Positions 20,085-31,110 of a stretch of 64,000 nucleotides of DNA are shown piece by piece. The translations under genes and the position numbers were made by a program. Source of the DNA: Promethearchaeota archaeon (GTDB lineage Archaea > Asgardarchaeota > Lokiarchaeia > Sigyniarchaeales > SOKP01); the NCBI GenBank assembly GCA_019894855.1, contig JAGXNS010000002.1, forward strand, positions 1-64,000, given 5' to 3'. The notes beneath the pieces were generated by a model, which did no database searches, was not told the origin of the DNA, and saw only the letters and a list, made by a program, of their open reading frames with translations. The stretch's first letter is position 1. The number at the start of each line of letters is the position of its first letter.

Positions 20085-22973
20085 TTAATTCGATTTTGAT
20101 GAATTATTCATATATTTCGCTAAATACGTTGATGTGTATGATTCTTTAAAATCTATAATCGATTCAGGTACACCTTCAATGACAATAGACCCTCCACCTT
20201 CTCCTCCTTCTGGTCCAAGGTCAATAATATAATCTGAAGATTTAATTACATCCATATTATGTTCTATTACTATTACTGTATTACCTTTATCAACCAATTT
20301 TTGAAGTACTTTCAACAAAAATTTTATGTCATGGGCATGCAATCCTACAGTTGGTTCATCTAGGATATATAATGTATTCCCTGTGCTTGTTTTCCTTAGT
20401 TCTCTTGCAATTTTCAAACGTTGAGATTCGCCTCCACTTAAGGTAGTTGAAGATTGACCTAATTCTAAATACCCTAATCCTACATCTACTACAGTTTTTA
20501 AAGTTTGTTTTAAATTAGGAATACTATCGAAGAATTCAAGAGCTTGATGAAAAGTCATTTTTAATACATCTGAGATCGTTTTCCCTTTAAATCTTATCTC
20601 TAAGGTCTCAGCGTTATATCTATAACCCCTACATAAATCGCATTTAATATAAACATCTGGAAGAAAGTACATCTCTTTAAGAATATACCCTGTACCTTTA
20701 CATTTTTTACAATGACCTGCCTTGGTATTAAAACTAAATCTACCTTTTTTATAGCCTCTCTCTCTGGATTCTTCAAGCTTAGCAAAAAGGTCTCTAATAT
20801 AATCTAAAGCTTTTGTGTAAGTCGCCGGTACAGAACGAGGTGTTCTTCCGATTGGAGATTGATCTATGTTAATTATTTTGTCAATACTCTCGTATCCTTT
20901 TAGTTTGTCAAAATCTCCGCTTATTATTCTGGAACTGCGAGTGTTTATTAAGTTATGTAATCCCTTGTATAAACAATCAATTATTAAGCTAGTCTTTCCA
21001 GCTCCTGAAACTCCCGTAATACACGTAAAGATTCCTAATGGTATTTTTACTTTTATATTCTTTAGGTTATTTTCTCGAGCGCCTATGATTTCAAGAAAAT
21101 TGTTATTTGGTTCTCGTCTATTCTTAGGAACGTCTATTTTTTTCTCCCCAGATAAATATTTACCAGTTAAAGTTTTGGCTTCTAAAATCGTTTGTAAAGG
21201 GCCTTCTGCTACAATCTCTCCTCCATTTTCTCCTGCTAAAGGGCCCAAATCAATTATATGATCGGCATTGCGCATGATCTCGTCGTCGTGCTCTACAACA
21301 ATAACGGTATTACCCAAATCTCTTAATTTTTTCAACATCTCAATTAATCGTGATATGTCTCTTTTATGTAAACCAACGGAGGGCTCGTCTAACACGTATA
21401 ATACCCCAACAAGCCTAGAACCTAATTGAGTCGCTAATCTTATTCTTTCAGCTTCGCCAACAGATAATGTATGAGATCTTCTACTTAAAGAAATGTAATC
21501 TAAACCAACGTTATCTAAAAAAGATAACCTATCAAGTATCTCTTTTAATACATCTTTAATAATCGTTTTTTGAAGCTCGTCTAATTGTAAATCTTTGAAA
21601 AATTCTAACGAATCTTTTACCGCTAAATCTGATAATTCAGTGATATTAATGTTATTAATTAGAACTGAAAGACTTTCAGGTTTTAACCTTTGCCCTTTGC
21701 ATTGAGGACAGTTTATTTGATTCATAAAAGTTTCGTAAGTATCACGAGCCCATTCGGATCGCGTATCCATGTATCTTCTATGTAACATCGGAATAATTCC
21801 TTCGAAGGGTCTTACTACATGATAAGATGAAGACTTGATATCTTTTTTTTGATTGTTGTAACCGTTATTTTCACTCTCAAAGTGGAATTCGATTGCTTCC
21901 TCTTCTGTTCCAAATAAAACTTTTTGCAATTTCTTAGGATCAATATCCTTTATCGCAGTTTTATGAGTATCAAATTTGTAGTGTTTAGCTACTTGGTTTA
22001 ATGATTGCCAAAAGTACCCCGTTAACGACCCAAATCCAGGGATATTTCTGATAGGAGTGTCTTGGAGTGGAAGGCTAGAATCGTTTCCTAAAACTAAGGA
22101 GTAGTCAAATTCCATCACTGTTCCTAACCCACTACAATATTTGCAACTTCCATGAGGAATATTAAAAGAAAACATTTTATGGTCAATAGGCGGAAACGAA
22201 ATACCACAATCTACACACGCTAAATGTTCAGAATAAATTTGTTCTCCAATGTTAAGAACTTCTACAACCACGATTCCATCAGTTAATCCAAGGGCAGTTT
22301 CTATTGAATCGGCTAATCTAGTTTTGATATCATCCTTCATGACTAGCCTATCCACAATTACATTGATGTGATGCTTTACATTTTTTTCCATTGGAATTTC
22401 TTCATCTAAAGTATACTGAATACCATCTACTTCAACTCTGACATAGCCTTGTTTTTTAAGATCGCTTAACAAGTCTTTGTATTCGCCTTTTCTATCGCGA
22501 ATAATCGGCGCTTTAATGATAAACTTTTGGTTTGTTTCAAGTTCTTGCAGAATTTGTTGGATTATTTGCTGAGGTGTTTGGGGCGTAATTTCTTTACCGC
22601 ATATGGGGCAATGAGGAACTCCAACATTAGCGAAAAGTAACCTATAATAATCGTATATTTCTGTGACCGTTCCTACAGTACTTCTTGGGTTCTTTGACAA
22701 CGGTTTCTGCTCTATAGCTATAGCAGGAGAGAGGCCTTCGATTGAATCTACGTCGGGTTTATCCATTTCTCCAAGAAATTGTCGGGCATAACTCGATAAT
22801 GACTCAAGAAACCGTCTTTGCCCTTCAGCATACAGTGTGTCCATTGCTAAACTAGATTTACCACTACCACTAATTCCAGTTATGATAACTAGTTTATTCC
22901 TTGGAATTATAACATCAATATTTTTTAAATTATTTTGTCTTGCTCCTTTAATAATAATAGAATTATGATTCAT
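20085..22973 (-). CDS. uvrA: Excinuclease ABC subunit A
   Basis: IKGARQNNLKNIDV, two ABC ATPase cores, Zn motifs, 962 aa. Confidence 0.97.
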   Translation of the reverse strand: MNHNSIIIKGARQNNLKNIDVIIPRNKLVIITGISGSGKSSLAMDTLYAEGQRRFLESLSSYARQFLGEMDKPDVDSIEGLSPAIAIEQKPLSKNPRSTVGTVTEIYDYYRLLFANVGVPHCPICGKEITPQTPQQIIQQILQELETNQKFIIKAPIIRDRKGEYKDLLSDLKKQGYVRVEVDGIQYTLDEEIPMEKNVKHHINVIVDRLVMKDDIKTRLADSIETALGLTDGIVVVEVLNIGEQIYSEHLACVDCGISFPPIDHKMFSFNIPHGSCKYCSGLGTVMEFDYSLVLGNDSSLPLQDTPIRNIPGFGSLTGYFWQSLNQVAKHYKFDTHKTAIKDIDPKKLQKVLFGTEEEAIEFHFESENNGYNNQKKDIKSSSYHVVRPFEGIIPMLHRRYMDTRSEWARDTYETFMNQINCPQCKGQRLKPESLSVLINNINITELSDLAVKDSLEFFKDLQLDELQKTIIKDVLKEILDRLSFLDNVGLDYISLSRRSHTLSVGEAERIRLATQLGSRLVGVLYVLDEPSVGLHKRDISRLIEMLKKLRDLGNTVIVVEHDDEIMRNADHIIDLGPLAGENGGEIVAEGPLQTILEAKTLTGKYLSGEKKIDVPKNRREPNNNFLEIIGARENNLKNIKVKIPLGIFTCITGVSGAGKTSLIIDCLYKGLHNLINTRSSRIISGDFDKLKGYESIDKIINIDQSPIGRTPRSVPATYTKALDYIRDLFAKLEESRERGYKKGRFSFNTKAGHCKKCKGTGYILKEMYFLPDVYIKCDLCRGYRYNAETLEIRFKGKTISDVLKMTFHQALEFFDSIPNLKQTLKTVVDVGLGYLELGQSSTTLSGGESQRLKIARELRKTSTGNTLYILDEPTVGLHAHDIKFLLKVLQKLVDKGNTVIVIEHNMDVIKSSDYIIDLGPEGGEGGGSIVIEGVPESIIDFKESYTSTYLAKYMNNSSKSN

Positions 22974-23015
22974 AATGACTCCTGTTAACCATTAATTTAT
23001 GTGTAATGAAACTAT

Positions 23016-25025
23016 TCACGATTTTATTTTATAGTCTTTCTTAATTTCTTTAATTTTATCTCTTAAATAGGCAGCATCCTCGAACCGTAGCTCTTTGGCT
23101 GCAAGAAACATTTTGATTTCAAGATACTCAATTACTAAATCTTTATCTCCCTGTTTTTCTAAATCTTCAATCTTATCTTTAACATTTCTTTTTAATTTCT
23201 TTGTTTCTCTTTCCTTGAACTCATGTTCCTCAGAAAGCGAATTTAAGATGTTTTTCTTAATTGTTTGAGGTGTAATTTTAAATTTCTCGTTGTAATCTTC
23301 CTGTTTATTTCTTCTTCTATTTGTTTCTTCAATTGCTTCCTTCATAGCTCGAGTAATTTTATCGGCATATAATATCGCTCTACCTTTTATGTTACGGGAA
23401 GCCCTACCAATGGTTTGTATAAGCGATCGCGTGTCGCGTAAGAATCCTAATTTATCTGCGTCCAGAATTGCTACTAATTGGACTTCGGGTAAATCTAATC
23501 CTTCTCTAAGAAGATTAATTCCCACTAAAACATCGTGAGTACCATCTCTTAAATGTCTTAATATTTCAAATCTCTCGACAGTTCCTACTTCGGAGTGTAA
23601 GTAAGCAACCTTCAACCCTAATTCAGAATAATACTCAGCAATATCTTCCGACATCCGTTTAGTAAGAGTGGTGACTAAAACTCTTCCTTTATTGGTTATA
23701 ACTTTCCTTATCTCATCTAACAAGTCATCAATTTGATTTTTAGCAGGACGAATTTCCACCTGAGGATCAACCAATCCAGTTGGTCTAATTATTTGTTCAG
23801 CAGATACTCCACCGCTCTTTTTAAATTCCCAACCTCCGGGAGTAGCGCTCATAAAAATTATATGATTTATTTTTGCTTCCCATTCTTCAAAAGTCAAAGG
23901 CCTATTATCGTATGCGGAAGGTAACCTCCACCCAAAATCAACGAGGTTCTTTTTTCTTGATCTATCTCCCCCAATCATTCCATGAATTTGAGGAATCGTT
24001 ATGTGACTCTCGTCAGCAACTATTAAAAAATCTTTTGGAAAATAATCAATTAAACACATCGGTGGACTCCCGGGTGGCCTGCCATCAAGGTGTCTCGAAT
24101 AATTTTCCACTCCCTTACACCATCCCATTTCTCTCATCATTTCAAGATCAAATTTTGTTCTTTTTTCAATCCATTGGGCTTCGGCATATTTCTTCTCTTT
24201 CATGAATTTGGCTATCTGCTGCTCTAACTCTTCTTCAATTGAAATTAATGCCTTAGCTTTATTTTCTTCGGGTATAATGAAATGAGTAGCTGGGAATATT
24301 CTACAATTTGATAAATCTTTTAAAACATCATTAGAAACATAATGAATTTCTTGTATAGACTCGATTACATCTCCAAATAATGAAACACGAATTGCGTTGT
24401 TCAAATACGCTGGAAAGATGTCGATAATGTCTCCCTTAACTCTGACTATGCCGGGTTTAAACTCGATATCCTTTCTTTCATAGTTCATCAGGATTAATCC
24501 TTTTATTATTTCCTTCCTTTGAATAGTCTGACCAACATCAAGGTTCAGGGAAATATCGGTCCAAACTTTTGGATCACCAATACCATAAATACATGATACA
24601 GTTGCAACAATGATAACATCGTTCCTTGTTCTAATTGCATGAGTAGCAGCTAATCTTAATCTCTCGATTTCCTCGTTTACGCTGAAATCTTTTTCAATAT
24701 ATAATCCTGTCACAGGCATATAGCTTTCAGGTTGATAATAATCGTAGTAGCTAACAAAATAGTGAACAGCATTCTTAGGAAATAATTCTTTAAGCTCGTT
24801 ATATAATTGGGCTGCCAGCGTTTTATTTGGTGCCATAACTAAAGTAGGTTTCTGAATTTTCTGAATTATATTTGCAACAGTGAATGTTTTCCCCGTACCG
24901 GTAGCGCCTAATAGCGTCTGAAAGCGGTTTCCGTTTTTTATGTTACCGACTAGTTTCTTGATTGCTTCTGGTTGATCTCCGCTAGGTTTGAAACTAGATT
25001 CAATTTTGAAATTGGATATTATAAT
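23016..25025 (-). CDS. uvrB: Excinuclease ABC subunit B; apparent AUU/AUA start
   Basis: Supplied ORF starts too late (24836). Manual in-frame extension gives IISNFKIESSFKPSGDQPEAIKKLVGNIKNGNRFQTLLGATGTGKTFTVANIIQKIQKPTLVMAPNK..., preceded by an in-frame TAA. Confidence 0.93.
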   Translation of the reverse strand: MIISNFKIESSFKPSGDQPEAIKKLVGNIKNGNRFQTLLGATGTGKTFTVANIIQKIQKPTLVMAPNKTLAAQLYNELKELFPKNAVHYFVSYYDYYQPESYMPVTGLYIEKDFSVNEEIERLRLAATHAIRTRNDVIIVATVSCIYGIGDPKVWTDISLNLDVGQTIQRKEIIKGLILMNYERKDIEFKPGIVRVKGDIIDIFPAYLNNAIRVSLFGDVIESIQEIHYVSNDVLKDLSNCRIFPATHFIIPEENKAKALISIEEELEQQIAKFMKEKKYAEAQWIEKRTKFDLEMMREMGWCKGVENYSRHLDGRPPGSPPMCLIDYFPKDFLIVADESHITIPQIHGMIGGDRSRKKNLVDFGWRLPSAYDNRPLTFEEWEAKINHIIFMSATPGGWEFKKSGGVSAEQIIRPTGLVDPQVEIRPAKNQIDDLLDEIRKVITNKGRVLVTTLTKRMSEDIAEYYSELGLKVAYLHSEVGTVERFEILRHLRDGTHDVLVGINLLREGLDLPEVQLVAILDADKLGFLRDTRSLIQTIGRASRNIKGRAILYADKITRAMKEAIEETNRRRNKQEDYNEKFKITPQTIKKNILNSLSEEHEFKERETKKLKRNVKDKIEDLEKQGDKDLVIEYLEIKMFLAAKELRFEDAAYLRDKIKEIKKDYKIKS

Positions 25026-25150
25026 TTAGACACCAAAATTTAAAGATTAATTAAAGATGAAGTTAAACTTAATTTATAGACGATAGGTCTATAGATTTTT
25101 TAATGTAACATAGTTTATTTTTATTACTGTTATAAATAAAAAGTAAGGAT

Positions 25151-28100
25151 TTAAGTGGTAACGATTTCGTCGTGTATATCCTCTGCGCCTTCCTTGGTCC
25201 GAACTAAGATGTTTAAAATTTCGCCATTACTTACTAATCCGATTATAGTTTCAAGATCATCCGTGCTGATCGTAAATATAATTGAATCTCCTGCTTCAAT
25301 ATCATAAGTAGCTACATCAAAATTACTCAACGAAATAAATGTATTATTAATGTAAATGGATTCCACTGTAAGATTAAACAATCCTTCGTTGTCAATTTTT
25401 ATATCAACAAAGCCGCCAATAGTGGCAGTCGTTTCAGTATCATCGATATTTATTTCGTAAAATGTTGAATCTACAAATACGGGAAAGTCCATGTTATATT
25501 GAGCAGAAGAGTTTGTAGTTATGTTTACATTAACAATATTAGTGGAATTTAACGCTAAGCCCGTGATATTGAAAGAAACTAAAGCACATTCTTGTATATC
25601 GAGAGTAATATCTCCATATTCAAATATTACATCGTTTGTAAAGGATAAGCTCGTTGTACTATTCAGATATATTTTATCTAATGTAATCTCTTCATCTCCC
25701 GTGTTTTTGATCAAAATTTTGCCTGTTTCGTTAGCAGCTATAAAGGAAGCAACATGTCCTTCTACGGAATCAATGATTTCAATATCTGGTTTGTCTATAA
25801 TTGTGTGAACAAATCCAATATCAGAAGCTTTGGTATCACCATCGAAATTCGCAGTCACAATAATTCCTATCTCATCGTTTACTTCAATGCCTGTTAAATA
25901 ATCTGAGGCTGTTATAGTAAGACTTCTTTCTTGTCCAGGATTTAAATTAAAGGCCCCAAAATTCAATATGGATGTCCAACTTGAAGAAGTAGAAAGATAA
26001 ATCGAATCTAGTCCTAGTATAATATCTCCGGTATTTTTAACCATTAAGTTTACGTGAGTTGTTCCATTATCATAAGTATACGCAAATGTTTTTTCGAGAT
26101 TAATTGGAACGTGATTTCGAAAATCAGTTTGTGTAGCAATTAATGCTTCTGGGGAGGCTATTCTGCTTTCTTCAAGAATAGAAATTTTAAACCCATCATA
26201 ATTTGAGGTGAGTATTAACTCGTCTGTGATACCATTAGGGGTAGCTACGCCTATTTTGTGTTCAGTTCTTAATGGATAAAACGGATAGAGAGTATTTGCG
26301 ATATTAACACTTGCTATTTGACCCGGTTCTAAAATTGGAGTTCCTGAAACATAATTTATATTGTTGAGAGTATTATTTTCATTATCGATATAGAAATCTT
26401 TCAAGATTACTGTACTTAGTCCCGTGTTTTCAATTTCGAGATTTATTTCACTCAACGACGAATCTATTTGAACGACATTACTGCTGATTTTATTAATCCT
26501 AATATCTCCTTCCCTAGCTTCTTTTACAAACAGATTGCTTGTATCGTTCGTGAAAGTGAAAGGTGAAGAATCAACTGCAATTGATTGAGCTTCTACTTCA
26601 ATGTTTACCACATCATTTATTTCAAAAGAATTTCCACTAGATTTAATGTCTACCCAAACTAAATCTTCCTCGTTAGAGTTTAATATATTTGTCTCGATAC
26701 CTTTACCCAGGTTAAAATCGTAACTCTCACCGTTTATCTTAATATCGCTAATCGTTAAATCTTTTGAACCTGTGTTTTTCAATTTGAAAGTAGCATAACC
26801 AGTATCGAATACTTCTGGATTTTGTATTTGAAAACTAGATTCTAAAGCAGTATAATCAAGTTTGAACAATTTTACCATTCCATTTGTCGAGATATATGCG
26901 TACTTAAAAACATTGAATTCATATAATCCATCAATTGGTATATGTGTGGTATATGGGTTTCCTTGGTCGTCTGTTAATGTATTAACTTGACTTTGGTAGT
27001 ATTCAGTAAATGTTTGGGGGTTATTAGGATCTGATGGAGGAGCTGTTGGATTTCCGTAGAACATTAATTTAACTAACTGACTTTGGAACCATTTTGAAGT
27101 GGGGCTTCCCGTGGTTGAGTTAAAATATTCATCTTCAACGAATACAGAATTCGAAGCCCAATTATCCTCTTCCATGCCATAATTCTTATAGCTCTGGTAG
27201 TTATCGTTGCAGATCCTTACCATCCAAGGCCATTTACCTTCATCCCCTCCTAAATTAGGATACAGCATTCCAAAATAGACTAAGACATAGTCTGCTTGTA
27301 ACGCTCTAAACACTTTAGCACTATAAATCTCGTTTGTTTGCATCATTGCCATTCCTGTCATACCCATTCGAGTTTGGTTGATTGTTCCATTATCGTTAAC
27401 CGTTGTCATGTTTCCTATGGGGGTTATCCAATAACCATAATCCCACCACGAGACAACAACGGATGTACCAGGCAGATTTGTTTTCATCCATGTTAGAGTT
27501 TCTTCCCAATCGTGTATTTGTCCTCCTGGCGCCAATTGACTCTGCGACAGTTGAGTTAAAGCAATGTTAGAAGCGTGCATAACTTGAGCCATACACATAA
27601 TCCCAACAATGAAATAAACAGCACCAATTTCAGATTTTCCAACCATCCGTTTTACTTGGCGCTTTCGTTTTCTACTAACACCTGTTCTTTTTTCTCCATA
27701 GAAACTGCCAAAAATTTTTAAAACATTAACTAATCCATATGCACCCACTAAGCATGCTGCGGGCGCAAATAATAATATTATTCGAATCATGCTGCCAGTA
27801 AAATAAAAAATCAAAAGTAAGAAAGTGAGTAATAGGATATCGGCGACATTAGCTCGTTTAAATAAGAAAAATAATCCAAGAGGTAAAAGAGTCAGAGGAA
27901 TCAAAGTATTATAGTAAAACACACTCCATGAACTTGGCATATGTTCAGCCACGGAAGCTGTAACACTAATAGAATCTCTAATTAAAGGACTTAATACACT
28001 CACTAATCGTCCTCCGAACCCAAAAGGAATTAAATCTGGAGCAACCCATATAATAACGCCGAAAATGGTGATTACGGGTATCAATGCCCACTTTATGGTG

Positions 28101-29023
28101 TTGATTAAACCATTATATAGACGAGAAAGTTTGTTTCTATTTGTATATAAAATATGAAATATGGCTAGAAAAATAGTAAAATAAAAAACTGCTCCAAGCT
28201 CCACACTAGTTAAGAAAGAACTATATGGGAATGTAAAACTTATAGCATAGACAAGTAACCCAACTCCTTCGATTCCCGCATAGGCTATTAAAATATTAGA
28301 ATCGTATTTCTTCAGTAAAATCATAATTGCAACTATAATAGGAAGAATTAAAAAAACGAAGTTAAAACCTCCCCAACTTAAAGCTAAATAACCAGAAAAG
28401 ATGCCACCTAAAACAGAATGATAGAATTTCCCTGTTCTCACTGTTTTAATAAAGAAATAAAAAGCCATTAAAGCAGCAAAAACACCGATAGTTTCATTAT
28501 CGAAAAACCCTGCCGTCGTTCGTTGCATGAAACCAGGGTTAAAAGCTAAAAAAAATGCAGCGACTAATCCGCATCTTCGATCGAGCGCTTCTTTCCCTAC
28601 CAGATAAATAGCAAAAACAGATGCTCCCCCCATAATCGCTGGAAAAAAGTAACATATATCATATAAAGATATTGGAATCCCTATAAAATTAAAAGCTTGG
28701 TAAATTGCTACTACAGTGAAAGTTAGTCCAGGTCTAAGGGTCCCCCGGGAAAAACCTTCAGGAAACCAACTTTTTATGTCGTGCCAATTAAAGTATTCAA
28801 ATACAGAATGCGTTGATAAATATTCTGCGTTGTAATATTGAATCCATGGGTCAAATGCTTTTATAAGGTAATTACCAGATATAATTGGTGAAAGTCTTAT
28901 TAAAATGGCTAAAAACACAACTAAAAAGAGAGCTAAGAAAAACACGATGTTAAATGTTTTTACTGTTATGGTTGCTCTTGCGCGATCTCTGAAATTTTTT
29001 AAAGATGGGTAAATAAAGGACAT
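25151..29023 (-). CDS. aglB: Oligosaccharyltransferase STT3/AglB with C-terminal beta-domain repeats
   Basis: SWWDYGYWI catalytic signature, multi-TM N-terminus, five C-terminal [IV]xNTG-type repeats. Confidence 0.92.
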   Translation of the reverse strand: MSFIYPSLKNFRDRARATITVKTFNIVFFLALFLVVFLAILIRLSPIISGNYLIKAFDPWIQYYNAEYLSTHSVFEYFNWHDIKSWFPEGFSRGTLRPGLTFTVVAIYQAFNFIGIPISLYDICYFFPAIMGGASVFAIYLVGKEALDRRCGLVAAFFLAFNPGFMQRTTAGFFDNETIGVFAALMAFYFFIKTVRTGKFYHSVLGGIFSGYLALSWGGFNFVFLILPIIVAIMILLKKYDSNILIAYAGIEGVGLLVYAISFTFPYSSFLTSVELGAVFYFTIFLAIFHILYTNRNKLSRLYNGLINTIKWALIPVITIFGVIIWVAPDLIPFGFGGRLVSVLSPLIRDSISVTASVAEHMPSSWSVFYYNTLIPLTLLPLGLFFLFKRANVADILLLTFLLLIFYFTGSMIRIILLFAPAACLVGAYGLVNVLKIFGSFYGEKRTGVSRKRKRQVKRMVGKSEIGAVYFIVGIMCMAQVMHASNIALTQLSQSQLAPGGQIHDWEETLTWMKTNLPGTSVVVSWWDYGYWITPIGNMTTVNDNGTINQTRMGMTGMAMMQTNEIYSAKVFRALQADYVLVYFGMLYPNLGGDEGKWPWMVRICNDNYQSYKNYGMEEDNWASNSVFVEDEYFNSTTGSPTSKWFQSQLVKLMFYGNPTAPPSDPNNPQTFTEYYQSQVNTLTDDQGNPYTTHIPIDGLYEFNVFKYAYISTNGMVKLFKLDYTALESSFQIQNPEVFDTGYATFKLKNTGSKDLTISDIKINGESYDFNLGKGIETNILNSNEEDLVWVDIKSSGNSFEINDVVNIEVEAQSIAVDSSPFTFTNDTSNLFVKEAREGDIRINKISSNVVQIDSSLSEINLEIENTGLSTVILKDFYIDNENNTLNNINYVSGTPILEPGQIASVNIANTLYPFYPLRTEHKIGVATPNGITDELILTSNYDGFKISILEESRIASPEALIATQTDFRNHVPINLEKTFAYTYDNGTTHVNLMVKNTGDIILGLDSIYLSTSSSWTSILNFGAFNLNPGQERSLTITASDYLTGIEVNDEIGIIVTANFDGDTKASDIGFVHTIIDKPDIEIIDSVEGHVASFIAANETGKILIKNTGDEEITLDKIYLNSTTSLSFTNDVIFEYGDITLDIQECALVSFNITGLALNSTNIVNVNITTNSSAQYNMDFPVFVDSTFYEINIDDTETTATIGGFVDIKIDNEGLFNLTVESIYINNTFISLSNFDVATYDIEAGDSIIFTISTDDLETIIGLVSNGEILNILVRTKEGAEDIHDEIVTT

Positions 29024-29211
29024 ATTTTTTCTTCTATATTATTGTTAAACGGTATAATCGTTATGAAATTTAAAAGATTTTAAAACATTAAAAGATTGTT
29101 TTTTAACAAATTAATTAGTCTTGATATTTTAACACAAACAAAATTCAATTATTATAAAAATCCTATTTCAAGCATAAAATTATTAAAATTTTAATGCTGT
29201 AATTAATAGGA

Positions 29212-30069
29212 ATGGAAAAAACGAGGTATATCTTTAAATTCTATTACATAGGGTCGAAAAAATATCATGGCTCTCAACGCCAACCTGATTATTTAACTGT
29301 TGAAGAATGTCTATTGAGCGCCTTAAAGGAGCGAAAATATATAAAAGATGATAAGACATCGGGTTTCGAAGTAGCAAGCAGAACCGATAAGTACGTTTCA
29401 GCCCGTGGATCTACTTTTTCTTTTGAGACAGAAAAAAAACCTATTTTAATGGAGATCAATACAGCTCTCCCAAAAAATATAGGAATCTGGGGGTATTCCG
29501 AAGTACCAATAGATTTTTTATCAAGATACAATGCATTGTATCGACATTACAAGTATATTGTTCCCTATTCAATTAACTTTCGTAGAAAAATAGCCTCAAA
29601 TAACCTAAACGAAATGATTAAAGCGTGTAGAACATTTGAGGGAAGACACGATTTTAGAAACTTTTTCAAACCAGAGAAAGATAATGAAAAAACGATTAGA
29701 GACATTATGTTAGCATCTTTGAGATTAGACGGTGATTTCCTAATTTTCGATTTCAAGAGTCGGGCTTTTTTAAGACAACAAATTAGAAGAATGATTGCTA
29801 AAATCTTTGAACTTGGTTTAGAAATAATTACATTTGAAGAGTTTTTAGATTTATTTAATCCCTCCAGAACTTACTCCTATCAACCCGCTGATCCCTTAGG
29901 ATTAATTTTATGGGATATTAATTACGGAAAAAAAATGCAATTTACAATTGATGCCAAATCAAAAGAGAGAATGAATAAATTCTTTCTGCGACAGGAAATT
30001 AAATTTTCAACCAAACAGAAATTATTCAGTCTTATGCAGCGTAACAATATTAGCGAGAAGGGCCTGTAA
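29212..30069 (+). CDS. truA: tRNA pseudouridine synthase TruA
   Basis: KFYYIGSKKYHGSQRQP, ASRTDKYVSARG, RYNALYRHYKYI, DFKSRAFLRQQIRRM. Confidence 0.9.
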   Translation: MEKTRYIFKFYYIGSKKYHGSQRQPDYLTVEECLLSALKERKYIKDDKTSGFEVASRTDKYVSARGSTFSFETEKKPILMEINTALPKNIGIWGYSEVPIDFLSRYNALYRHYKYIVPYSINFRRKIASNNLNEMIKACRTFEGRHDFRNFFKPEKDNEKTIRDIMLASLRLDGDFLIFDFKSRAFLRQQIRRMIAKIFELGLEIITFEEFLDLFNPSRTYSYQPADPLGLILWDINYGKKMQFTIDAKSKERMNKFFLRQEIKFSTKQKLFSLMQRNNISEKGL

Positions 30070-30993
30070 TTGAATTTCTTCCGTGCCTCCTTGACTTAAG
30101 CGGTACTCGAACTCCGCAAGGATTTTAGTTAGCTCTATTTTTACATCTTCTGACACATCTAAATCGTAAATTTCTCGATGTAAATTCTTAATGATATTTA
30201 TGCCTGACAATCCATACTCTCTTGTTATATCATTTAACAATTTTAGTGAAAATTGTAATTGCCCCTTAAGAGCTGTTTTAAGGACAACTCTGATCCGTTC
30301 GGGTGGGACTTCTCCAGCAACCCGGAAAACCACATCTTGGTCAATATTTTTAGAGATTGTTCCGCATGATTGCAGGTAATTTATAGCTCTTCGGCAATCT
30401 CCCTTAGATACATCAACTAAAGCGTTTAAACCATCAGGGCTAATGCTTATGTCCTCTTTGCTAGCAACGAATTTGACACGGCTTTTAATATCTTCGTTTC
30501 TCAAAGATGAAAAGCGGAAAACAACGCATCTAGATTGGATAGGTGGAATAATTTTATTAGAATAGTTACAAATTAATATCATTCTACAGTTCCGCGTATA
30601 CTTTTCCATTGTTCTCCTTAAAGCCTGTTGGGCTGGTGCTGTCATATTATCTGCTTCATCTAAAATTAGAATTTTAAAGGATATAATGGAAGGAGGTTTA
30701 GCTTTAGCAAAATCCTTGATATATGTTCTTATAACATCTATACCTCTAGCATCACTTGCATTCAGTTCTAAATATGTAAGATTAATTGCTTTTTTATTAC
30801 CGTATAATTCTCTGACCATTGCTAATGCAGAAGTAGTTTTACCAGTACCGGCGGGACCAGCGAATATAAGGTGTGGCATCGATTTATCCTTTACGAATTG
30901 CTTCAATCGTTTAATAATTCCTTCTTGGTTAACCACATCACCTAATAAGCGAGGTCTGTATTTTTCCACCCATGGTTTGTTTTCAACTGACAA
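30022..30993 (-). CDS. rfcS: Replication factor C small subunit
   Basis: PWVEKYRPRLLGDVV, FAGPAGTGKTTSA, LDEADNMTAPAQQALRRTME. Confidence 0.96.
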   Translation of the reverse strand: MSVENKPWVEKYRPRLLGDVVNQEGIIKRLKQFVKDKSMPHLIFAGPAGTGKTTSALAMVRELYGNKKAINLTYLELNASDARGIDVIRTYIKDFAKAKPPSIISFKILILDEADNMTAPAQQALRRTMEKYTRNCRMILICNYSNKIIPPIQSRCVVFRFSSLRNEDIKSRVKFVASKEDISISPDGLNALVDVSKGDCRRAINYLQSCGTISKNIDQDVVFRVAGEVPPERIRVVLKTALKGQLQFSLKLLNDITREYGLSGINIIKNLHREIYDLDVSEDVKIELTKILAEFEYRLSQGGTEEIQLQALLANIVTLHKTE

Positions 30994-31110
30994 TGTAACA
31001 CCAAATATAAATAGATTTACAAATAATAAATAAAAAAATACTATTAAGAATTAAAGTTTCTTTATTTATTATTATATACAACTTTAAAAAATGGATGAAG
31101 AAACGATACA

